From assembly GCA_003024985.2 (NCBI GenBank), contig PXIH01S0020477.1: a stretch of DNA of 12,750 nt; one strand, 5' to 3'. The number at the start of each line of letters is the position of its first letter. Within the stretch, counting starts at the first letter, position 1. The stretch comes from Euperipatoides rowelli (taxonomy: Eukaryota; Onychophora; Udeonychophora; Euonychophora; Peripatopsidae). Of the stretch, positions 1 through 8,900 are shown piece after piece. The position numbers and the translations under genes were made by a program. Below the pieces are notes generated by a model. It was not told where the DNA came from. It searched no databases and worked only from the letters and a program-made list of their open reading frames with translations.

Positions 1-14
1 TACAGATTTGGAAT

Positions 15-74
15 GTCATTCCAGGACTGTCAGTCCATGGCATGTCATTCCTGGACTGACAGTCTAGGAATGAC
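15..74. repeat. 60-nt compound near-palindrome
   Basis: The two 30-nt halves are reverse complements at 25 of 30 positions. Each half is built from smaller palindromes: GGACTG-T-CAGTCC at 24-36, and a 31-nt unit at 44-74 with arms GTCATTCCTGGACTG and GTCATTCCTAGACTG around a central A. Just outside, GGAATG-T-CATTCC occupies 10-22. The halves also read as direct repeats of the block GTCATTCC-n-GGACTG. It could be the edge of a satellite array, a fold-back element end or an extruding cruciform. The window begins too close to tell which. Confidence 0.75.
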
Positions 75-604
75 CGTGTGTATGTAGCTTTAGATCAATG
101 TTGACATAGCCTACCTTATAAGTTATAATACATCAATCAACCTAAGTAATGTCATTTATTGACTTGTATGTATTTGTAATACTAGTTTTTTTTAATTCTA
201 ATATAAATCGCTTATTTTGTTTTCATGATTTTCTTTTTTGTGATATATGTTAAAAATCATCTGCTGTAATTGGTAAATGCTGATGAAGTGGGAAGAATTA
301 GGCCTAATATTTAATAAAAATATTTCATACATATCGTTAAGAAATAAATAGCCTACTAATATGATTACTCGTAGTATGATAGCACCACATTTTAATTGTA
401 TATTATGATAAAATATTCTCAATTCCAAAAATTTGCTGAATATTCCCGAACATATTTGATTTTTTTACACAGGCTTATCCCTTTACTTGTGTGGAATATA
501 ATTGATATTAACTTTGACTTTATTTTAAATGGAGTTTAAGAAAGATTTATTCCCATTCTTTGACATTATAGGCTCATTAGCAAAATGATTTTTTCCATAT
601 TGCA
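75..604. other. Intergenic, no gene recognised
   Basis: This AT-rich stretch has stop codons in all frames at short intervals. A 76-codon open frame on the minus strand (198-428) has the composition of random AT-rich sequence and no recognisable domain. The only structure seen is the 12-nt palindrome ATTAGGCCTAAT at 297-308 and several TAGCCTA or TAGGCTA words. Confidence 0.6.
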
Positions 605-688
605 TTAAAGTGGTTTATCAATGCCTAGTTCAACTTCATTGATTTATGTGTATTTTTGCAAAAAAAATGCTTGTTTAATTAATCAATG
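605..688 (+). repeat. Left terminal inverted repeat
   Basis: This is the left arm of the 605-1490 element. Its outer 19 nt is an exact reverse complement of 1472-1490. The inner parts pair with gaps: ATTGATTTATGT at 638-649, and TTGTTTAATTA followed directly by ATCAAT at 671-687. Confidence 0.65.
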
Positions 689-843
689 TTATATTCGGTC
701 TATAAATGCATTAAAATTCGACTTTTATGCCAATATGTATCAAATTATCAACCATTCTTAGGACAAATTTTGCGCCGTTTTCAGTAATAGTATTAGTGGT
801 TGACTGGTTGTCAGACGAGAATAGGGGCCATTTCCTTTACAGA

Positions 844-924
844 CCAATCAGAATGTAGATCAGTGATTCAAAGCTTTATTTATTATTTTTTATTTGCAGT
901 CGGTGACTGTGGTTTTTATAAAAG
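844..924 (+). promoter_or_regulatory. CCAAT box and TATA box pair
   Basis: CCAATCAG at 844-851 fits the NF-Y core, and TATAAAAG at 917-924 is a good TATA box. They are 73 nt apart, a normal promoter spacing. No coding sequence follows: the first ATG downstream gives only a few codons. The pair lies inside the putative transposon, so it may be an internal promoter remnant or chance in AT-rich DNA. Confidence 0.3.
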
Positions 925-943
925 ATACTCGAAACTAGCAGGC

Positions 944-975
944 TGAAAATAAACCTTTAACAGGTTTTATTTTCA
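944..975 (+). repeat. Strong hairpin
   Basis: TGAAAATAAACCT (944-956) pairs with AGGTTTTATTTTCA (962-975). All 13 bases of the left arm pair, with a single bulged base in the right arm and a 5-nt loop, TTAAC. It begins 20 nt downstream of the TATA box at 917-924, so it would lie at or near the start of any transcript from that promoter. Confidence 0.6.
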
Positions 976-1406
976 TTAAAAAATATCATCTATGAGAATG
1001 TAAGAAATATTAAAAATTTTGGAAATAATAGTTAACATTTTGTTCTCATCGTGTCAAGTTAATAACGTACAAAAGCCTTCCGGTATTTTGAGGTGTTTTT
1101 TTTTTTTATTCTTAAAATTGATTTCAACTTCAATCCCAAGATTTTATGGATTTTATATTGATGCGAAGAAAGTAACTTTTTCTGTTATTTTTTCTTCAAA
1201 ACATTAAGTAATAACATCGGTTGACTATTTTTCTAAAAATAACGTAATGAAGTTATGACTAGCGTCTGGATACTAGATATGCATTTTACCCCAGCGAGAT
1301 TTTAGCCTTTGGCTATGTCAAATTGACGTCGGCTCGTTGGGTTTTATTTTTTATAAACAACGTAGAAACTTGCAAATTTTTATATGTTTCAGATTAAATT
1401 TTCAAA

Positions 1407-1490
1407 ATTGATTACCGGTAATTAAACAAATAATTTTAGGTAAAACTAAACATAAATCAATTAAAAAAAAACATTGATAAACCACTTTAA
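1407..1490 (-). repeat. Right terminal inverted repeat
   Basis: This is the right arm of the 605-1490 element, ending CATTGATAAACCACTTTAA. It carries a 6-nt insertion (TACCGG, inside the word TACCGGTA at 1413-1420) that the left arm lacks, so the arms have diverged independently and the element is not a recent insertion. Confidence 0.65.
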
Positions 1491-1567
1491 ACTATAAACT
1501 TCATATATAAACACTGTAATTATGCAACTTAAGTAATTTTATGATAATTTATTCAGAAAATATTTTA

Positions 1568-1585
1568 TATAGGCTATAGCCTATA
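1568..1585. repeat. 18-nt perfect palindrome
   Basis: TATAGGCTATAGCCTATA is fully self-complementary. It belongs to a family of TAGGC(C)TA-type words scattered through the non-coding parts of this window. Confidence 0.7.
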
Positions 1586-1725
1586 CTGTAAATGATTTAT
1601 TATTTTTAACATTTTATGTACAGTACTTTTTTTGTAAATATAGTGGCCAAGGTCAATACCGATAATACTGGAATTTACTGATTGTAATTCATGATAACTT
1701 ATATTTGTAATAGTCTGGTTTCTTT

Positions 1726-1748
1726 ACTATAAATAAAGTATTTATAGT
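1726..1748. repeat. Hairpin next to LINE 5' break
   Basis: ACTATAAATA (1726-1735) and TATTTATAGT (1739-1748) form a perfect 10-bp stem with a 3-nt loop, AAG. It sits immediately before recognisable LINE coding sequence, so it may mark the truncation junction. Confidence 0.55.
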
Positions 1749-1753
1749 TGTTG

Positions 1754-1981
1754 ATGCAAATGGCAGGGGTAGGAACATCTCGTAGACATAAATATAATGT
1801 AAAAAATAATTATAAAAAGACTAAAAGATGTGAAAAATTCATAACAAATAGAGAAATTAATTTATGGAATAAATTACCGGTACCTAATAATTGTTTTGAT
1901 AGTCTACATATTGGAGCTTTCAAGAAATGTATTGTTCAATATATAAAAATATTAGTCCTTTGTTTGTGTTTGAAGAGTTAA
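1754..1981 (+). pseudogene. LINE reverse transcriptase C-terminus, fragment
   Basis: The translated segment contains FITNREINLWNKLP followed by HIGAFKKCIVQYI. This matches the well-known C-terminal signature of CR1/Jockey/I-type ORF2 proteins: a basic stretch, then F..R..N.WN.LP, then a conserved FK and a short terminal helix. The preceding SRRHKYNVKNNYKK fits the usual R.H.Y.....K lead-in. A stop codon at 1745-1747 closes the frame upstream, so the catalytic reverse transcriptase domain (the FADD region) is absent and the copy is dead. The TAA at 1979-1981 is probably near the original ORF end, with a slightly extended tail. The exact clade cannot be settled from this fragment. Confidence 0.75.
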
Positions 1982-2101
1982 CTTAATTTATGGGTTATGT
2001 TACTATTGTTACTTTTAAATTGTTTATTCTCACAAACATGTAATTATGATTGTATTTTTGTAATATCTGTCTGTTTATAGGCTACTGTGTTTAATTTTGT
2101 A

Positions 2102-2135
2102 ATAAGACTACGGTCTTATCTAACCTTGGGGTTAG
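2102..2135 (+). other. Twin hairpins in LINE 3' UTR
   Basis: ATAAGAC-TACG-GTCTTAT (2102-2119) is a perfect 7-bp stem with a 4-nt loop. Immediately adjacent, CTAACC-TTGG-GGTTAG (2120-2135) is a perfect 6-bp stem with a 4-nt loop. They lie just before the ATAAATAA tail, where LINE reverse transcriptases of several clades recognise their own RNA for target-primed reverse transcription. That role here is inference. Confidence 0.65.
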
Positions 2136-2352
2136 CTATAATATAAATAAATACATTTCAGTACTAAAAAGCTTGTTTGAAATATTAACTTTTACTCCAC
2201 ACCAGATGGTTTCCTTAGGTAAGGAGAGAAGTACAGAATGCTGAACACAAACTTGTGACTTTTAGCAATTTGATAATCTTTAAAATGTTGTCTCACAATT
2301 GAATATTGCAATATATATATTTGAATTTTTTTTTTTAAAAAAATGCAGCACT

Positions 2353-2358
2353 TTTATT
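2353..2358 (-). terminator. Candidate poly(A) signal AATAAA
   Basis: The hexamer reads AATAAA on the minus strand, about 640 nt beyond the stop codon. A T-rich run follows on the minus strand. The site is plausible but unproven, since AT-rich DNA makes chance hexamers common. Confidence 0.35.
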
Positions 2359-2959
2359 TTGTTTGAATAGTTTAAAATTTGGATAGGCCTATGCCTGTAC
2401 CTCAAAGGCTCAAACCATATAAGGCATAATCAAAATAAATTCAATTAATTTTTCCATTATGAAATGTTTAAACGTGTCAATACCTGAAATAAGAATTAAA
2501 CTTTATCACAATTCTTTTTTTAAGCAGTAATAGCCATTGCTTTGTAAATTTTTAATTCATGGATTTTTCTTAAAATAAGCTATTCTATTTCAACATTCAT
2601 ACAGTGGACAAATTTAAACTCAATATTGGACTTCTTGAAAATTCACAAAATGAATAATAAAAAAAAATTCTTTATCAAAACCATATTTAATACTGATATT
2701 TAATATCGATCTTAAAGTAAAGATAAGTTGTTGTTTTTTTCAACACTGTTATTAATAAAATTAATTCAATAAATTACAACTGATAATCATCTGTAAACAC
2801 ATAATGGTATATACTGCATCCATTAAATGCACACATGTATCCCTGAATTAGAAATAAACCAAATGTTTAATCTCATATTTTAGTAAAACATTTTATCTCT
2901 TTTCATATGAAAAGAACATTTGATTACATTTTGAGAGGGGAGGGGGAGTTTTTTTCTTC

Positions 2960-2967
2960 TATTTACA
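2960..2967 (-). promoter_or_regulatory. Pumilio-type response element in 3' UTR
   Basis: The minus strand reads TGTAAATA, which matches the Pumilio/PUF consensus UGUANAUA exactly, 28 nt after the stop codon. PUF proteins bound at such sites usually reduce translation or mRNA stability. One 8-mer can occur by chance. Confidence 0.35.
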
Positions 2968-2995
2968 ATGTTGATGTCAAATGTTTTTTCTGACA

Positions 2996-5900
2996 CTATC
3001 TTTTTAAAAATGCAAATTTTAAGTCGACAACTTTTACAATAGGATGAAGATTTAAAATACTGTCTAAAGCTTTGGCAGATATTTTAACTGGATCACCAAT
3101 ACCAAGGGACATCATGGTAGTAATTTTAGTTAAATTCAAAGGAGGAATATTTTTCTTGTAATAAGTAAATTCTTCAGTAGGAAGTACTGGCATTTCATCT
3201 AAACCATTTTCATCATCATATTCTAATGTTAATTCATCATGTCTATTAAGCCTAGGAGGAGGTGGTGTCACACTTCTTGCAGGGGATGTTGCAGACGATC
3301 TGTAATTGGGATCAAATCTCAATTTTGCACTAAGAGGTCCAACAATAGTTTTTCTTTTTTCATTTTGATTTTTATTATTAGGACTACCCTTAGTAGGAGA
3401 TTTTATTTTTACTGGTGATTGTGAAGCTTTTGCCAGTCTTCTTTTTTTGTAGGGATTTGGTGGACGACCTACGCCTCTTTTCTTGACTACAGGGACAGCG
3501 ATTTCTGGGGATAAATTGTCTTCTTCAACTTTGGTACTTAAGGAGGTTGAAGGTGAAGAGTTTTCAATTTTTCTTTTTGAACTTAAAGGACCAGGTTTAA
3601 TTTTATCTATTAATTTAGGAGCTTCCTTTAACTTTGGCTTTAGCTGGTTATCAGTGTTAACATATGTTTCTTTAGTTAATTCGAAAGGTTTTTCTTTCTT
3701 TTCTGGAGATTTTACAAGATTTTCACTGAAACCTGCAGGATAATATTTATACTTAAAATTTTTATCCCGATGGAATAGTAGCCAATGCTTGTAAATACCA
3801 TTTTTGGATACAGATAATTTTTTACAATGAACACACATATATCCTTTAGATTTTTTACTTTTGGCAGTAAACTTAAATGGAATGGGTCGTAGAGTAGGAT
3901 TCTTATTCTCTGTTCTAATTACAGCAAGAGGTCTACCATGATGAACATTCTTAATATGTCTTAAAGCATTTGTTTTTTCTATACTCCAATAAACACAATA
4001 TTTACATTTGAAAATGAAAGGTCTTGGTTTCAATAATGTTCTTTTTTGATCGTAAGAGTCAGAATCAACTTGTGAATTATTCAAACCTGAGTCTGTTTTA
4101 TAAGGATTTAAATCATCATCATCCCAAGATAAATTTAACTGTTTTTCTTCCAAATTTGTGGAGTCCGAATCATTGAAATGATTTAGATAAGAATGATCCT
4201 CAGATTCTAATTGGTTCGAAAGGTTGGAGTAACTATCAAATCCAGAATTATTATCCATATTTGAATCATTAGTTGGATTGTTACTAGGATTTTGTGCTTC
4301 TATCCATGCTTGTCCCACAAGTTTATTGATTTGGGCAACTCTTTTGGGATTGTGACTTCTTGTGTATTTTATAGGAACATTTCCATGAGCTAATTTGATA
4401 TGTTTTGCAATGGTGTAAGATTCAATTCCTGTATAATTACAATATTCACATTTATAAGGTTTATAACCCAAATGAATTCCAATATGTCTGCGTAAATGTT
4501 GCCTTGTATCAGTCCTATAATTACAGTATGGGCAACAGCTGTTTCCAGATTCACGGGGTTTTCGTCGGGTTACCCACTTAACAATATTAAGATCAGATTT
4601 ATCTTGGAAAGAATTGCTCAAATCAAACTGTTCCTGTACATTATTCACTGGCTGTTGCATCTGATTTATATGCAACTGCTGGTGAATTAAATTCATTTGC
4701 TGCTGAAATGGTTGATTACCATCATTCATTCCATCTCTACTCTGTTCTTGATATGTATTTTCATATGAATTATCCATGTTTCCCTGTTCTTGTAAATTAT
4801 TGACAGGGTTCAGGTTTAAATTTTTATACCTAAAATCTGTATCCTGCTTTACAAACACAATTTCATACTTCCATGGTAAACCATTGTCTCTGTGACTAGT
4901 TTTCCAATGACGATAACAATGCCCATAATTGGAAAACAATTTACCACATGCTTGACAACTATATCTTTTGTTAGTGGCATGATTTAATTTAATATGAGAC
5001 ATAAGATCCAAAAAGGATTCAGCATGGTATGCACAACGTTTGCAAGTCCACTGCCGTTTCCCGCCAATTCTATTTGGAGACCCTTGTTTGAAGAGAGGTC
5101 TTACTTTAAAAATTTGGTTGGAATGGATCTTACTTAAATGGTTTATCATAAAAGATTTATTCCGTGTGCGAATTGAGCAGTAGCCACACATGAGATAATC
5201 ATAGCTGCCATGAACTTTAAGATGCTCCAGGAATCCAGTGCAAGTGGCACCTACAAAAGGACACATGGTACATCTAATTCTTTGCTTGTTCACAGCTTGG
5301 ACATTAATATTATCCATACTATCATTCATCTGAAGAGATGGGAAATCAGCAGAAATGTTTGGATCAGGTGGTGGGGTCAAGGCATCAGTAAAATCATCAT
5401 CCATATTTGTTTTAGCACTGTGCCGTACTGTAATAATGTTAGAATGATTGAAACGAGCATTATGGGCTTCCGTACCATGAATATGGACTCGTTTTCTTCT
5501 CCAATGCATATAATTACATAAAGAACATATAAAAAGACTTGGACCATGTAATTGTAAATGTTGACAAAATTTTTTAACTGCAGTATATCTGGCATTACAA
5601 TGTTTACAATCAAACTGCTTCAAACCAGTATGTATTGTTAAGTAATGATTTGATAAAGTACAAGCAGTGTCTCCAACAAAATCGCAATCCCAATTGCCAC
5701 AGCTAAAAGTACTAGCAGCATATTCTGGAATACCAGGCATGTATGGATTGTCTGTTAATTGAGTATTGGAGAAACCAGAAGAGCTATCATCCAAAGCTTC
5801 ATCTCCTTTTTTTGGTTTTTCTTCCAAAAATTGTCGGATAGTAGTTGTTTGGGGCTTAGTTCTAGGATGTTTCTTAGTATAATGAAGAGTCATATCATGT

Positions 5901-8900
5901 TTACGCCAATAAATATAACCACAAGTGACACATTTAAATAAATTAGGGCCATGCAATCGCCTATGCTGTATCATCTTTTCAATAACTGTAAATTGTGCTT
6001 TACACAAACCACATGGATAAACATCATTTTTATGAGTACCATTTATGTGATGTTTAAAATCAAGATAGTTTTCAGCCTCAAATGTACAACCATTTATGTC
6101 ACAGACTAAAGTATTAACACAAGGAATAAACTCTGGATAATCGTCATTTTCTCCTTGAAAATTTTCATGAATAGAGGAAGTATGAATCCTCATATGGTAA
6201 ACTAAGCTCCCCCCATGAATAGTTTGATATCCACACGTTAAACATTTCACTGGAGCAGAAAACATACTTTTAAAAAGAGTGGCACAGGCTTGGTTTATTT
6301 CTTCAATTTGAGCTAATCTTGGATCTACAGTTCCCATAAAGTTTGAATTCATTTCTGGTGGTACTGAATGATGATTTGGTGCTAGTGGAAGTGAAGGCTG
6401 GCATTCTAAATCGGTTGGAATATTATCAGGTAAGCATTCCTGCTTAATCTTAATATTTTCAATTCCCTTATCACAATCCTCATCAATACTTAATTCTACA
6501 TTACAGAACAGCATGGTGTCTGGAGCCTCATTTTCAGATGATGAACCAGACTTTTCTTTAAGGTTATGTTTTATTGATGGAATAGTTATATTAGGAGATA
6601 ATAGATTTGATTCTAATAATAGAGGCTGTTTTGCAGATTTAATAGGTGTTTGTATTTTTGGTGCCATTTGCTCTCCATGATCCGATTCAATTTCACTCTC
6701 ACTTTCCTCACCTTCAATATCAATTGTACAATTTTCCATATCAGATTTCATATCAATATTATCTTTAGAAGGTGACAACTCTACACCCACTGATTTTAAC
6801 AAAGTTTCATATTTAGCTTCCTCAATTTTATTATTACTTTTATAATATTTTAATGCTTCATTGCAATGTTTTTGATAATGATGACTTTTGAGCACGGTGA
6901 GTTCAAAAAATCTGGTCTCACAATAAAAACATTTCAAAGGTTTGTACTGCAAATGAGAACTCAAATGCCGTCGCAGATGTGGCATCTTATTAGTTTTGTA
7001 TCCACACAGTGGACAAATTCTTCTTCCAGTTGTTGCTCTCATTTGATTATTTCCTACAGGTTCAAATGTGTTAGCTGTGCCAACTAGCCGTTCAATTCTA
7101 TCTTTACTTATTACTCTAGTATAACTTTTTTGCATGTCAGTATGAACAATTTGACTATGTTTACTAACATCTCCAATTGTATAAAAACATTTCCCACAAT
7201 GATTGCACCTTAAAGGTTTAACATTAATATGTCGTAAAAAATGATTAATAACATCATTTCTTATTTTGGCTGTATATGTGCACCGTGAACATTGCCACAT
7301 ATCACTTTTTTTAAATGGAAAATTTCCAACATCATTCACAGATCCAGATGATGAGGACAACCTATTACCGGTACCTGAAGATGGAAATGGTGGTGTTCTA
7401 ATTGGAGGTGAAGGAAGAGGTGTTCCTTTAGATTTTGGTGATTGTTTACTATTCACCTCAGGTGGTCGTATAGGTGTATGCTGTTTCAAATGATCAAGCA
7501 TCATATCTCTACTTTCTGAGGAAAAGTCACAAAATTCACAACGATATAGTTTTCGTATAGATTTATTAGCTTGAAATTGCATTTGTTTACCTACCAAAGA
7601 AGCAGAAGAAGATGTTTCAGATCTAATGGTTAAAATTTGTAATTTATGAGTACGATGAATTTCAGCACAATGTTGTTCTACACTATCCTTAGTACCATTT
7701 AAAAAATCACATAAACCACACTGATATAATTCTGGCCCATGTAAATGCAAATGTTCTAAAAATTTATCAACTGTGAAACAGGAACCCTTGCAATATTTGC
7801 AAGGAATTTGACATAAATGTCTATGGAATGCAATTAAATGGTTTTGGAAGGCATCAACATTTCCTGTAGCAAAATGACAATCAGTAACACCACATTCATA
7901 TATTCCATTTACATAACATGGATGTCCTGAATCTTGAATATTATTAACTTCTTGTGATTTGGCAAAAATAACAGGACTATTACATCCAGAAGAATTATCA
8001 AAGTTTCTTTTTCCACAACGAATTGTGACAACAGTAGCATTATTGGATGGATGTCTATTCAAACAATGTTTAGATATATCTGATTTTTGCCAGTAAATAT
8101 AAGGACAAACACTACATTTAAAGAGACTGGGACCATGTAAACGTAAATGACCACAAAACTTTTCCCATTTTACAAAAGTATTATCGCAATGTTTACAAGT
8201 AAATTCACTTTGGGTTTTGGGATGATTTTGCATATAATGTGTTAAGAACTCTGCAAATTCATTGGCTGCAAAAGGACATTTGACAACTCCACATTTAAAA
8301 CGAAAATTTTCAACATAAGCTGGTAATTCATCATCTTGGTAACATGAGGTCGGTATTGTATTGGAAGATGATGAAATATCTGAAAATTTATCTTCCTCTA
8401 TTTCAAAATTATCTTTTTCTGTTTTCACGTATATAGTTCCATTGGCTGAATCAGCTTTAACAATAACACCTATCCCTTGCTCCAATTCATTTTCCATACA
8501 ATTGTCTTTTTCATTCAAGTCAGAAAATTCAGAACCAACATCAATTATTTCATTTTCACTATCTGGTGAAGCAGGTTCCTCTTTAATTTTTACTGGAAAT
8601 TCACTATGGCTAATCTTTTGGTTTTGGTTTACCACATCTAACGTATCCTTGGGTTCCATAATTTTCCTAGTTATGTTGGATTCGAATGATTTATTTTGAT
8701 TGTCAGAATTTAATACATTTTTTAACTGTTCATTTGGACTGAAATTTTCTACAGTAATTTCACTAATCAGATTTTGATTTTCATGACTATTTTTCTCAGT
8801 ATAAGTTTTTTTATTACTTCTGCTAGACAATTTTTCATCAATGAATTTTGCCTGAGATGAATCAGTATTGGAATCCTTCTTATCTTCAATTGATTGCATT

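Larger units (their letters stand above)
605..1490. mobile_element. Candidate non-autonomous DNA transposon (MITE-like)
   Basis: The two ends carry long imperfect inverted repeats, each about 84 nt (605-688 and 1407-1490). Three blocks match exactly in inverted orientation: 19 nt at the tips (TTAAAGTGGTTTATCAATG at 605-623 against 1472-1490), 12 nt (638-649 against 1450-1461) and 11 nt (671-681 against 1419-1429). The 11-nt block is followed by ATCAAT in both arms, after a 6-nt insertion in the right arm. The blocks are collinear with similar spacing. Both tips end in TTAA, which is compatible with a TTAA target site (piggyBac-like insertion) or a TA target site. No long ORF lies inside, so it cannot encode its own transposase. 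Similarity stops beyond the TTAA. Assignment to a superfamily is inference. Confidence 0.65.
1749..2158 (+). mobile_element. 5'-truncated LINE (CR1/Jockey-like) 3' end
   Basis: The fragment contains the C-terminal end of a non-LTR reverse transcriptase ORF (see the pseudogene entry). It is followed by an AT-rich 3' UTR, two adjacent hairpins and an ATAAATAAATA tail. This arrangement, with severe 5' truncation and a short simple-repeat tail rather than long poly(A), is common for CR1/L2-type LINEs. CAGTACT occurs both at 1621-1627 and at 2159-2165. It could be a target-site duplication, although the match is short and would put the 5' boundary earlier than the recognisable coding part. Confidence 0.7.
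2353..2995 (-). other. Probable 3' UTR of the zinc-finger gene
   Basis: This is AT-rich sequence following the stop codon of the minus-strand gene. The only canonical AATAAA on the minus strand in this stretch is at 2353-2358, about 640 nt after the stop. ATTAAA variants lie nearer, at 2551-2556, 2686-2691, 2699-2704 and 2866-2871, so shorter 3' ends are possible. It also holds a CU-rich tract (minus strand of 2933-2948) and a Pumilio-type site. No other gene is visible. Confidence 0.45.

Noticed and set aside
198-428. Open frame of 76 codons on the minus strand
   Set aside because: Composition is that of AT-rich random sequence (Ile, Leu, Asn, Tyr), with no domain and no promoter or splice context.
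1019-1207. Open frame of 62 codons inside the putative transposon
   Set aside because: No similarity to transposase motifs; it runs across a T-rich homopolymer and lacks a plausible ATG context.
1324-1330. CRE-like TGACGTC
   Set aside because: A 7-of-8 match with no partner elements or gene nearby, inside the transposon-like segment.
1621-2165. CAGTACT pair as LINE target-site duplication
   Set aside because: Only 7 nt, partly palindromic, and its left copy lies over 100 nt before any recognisable LINE sequence; mentioned but not called.
2933-2948. G-rich run that might form a quadruplex
   Set aside because: Only two real G-runs are present, so a four-tract quadruplex cannot form.
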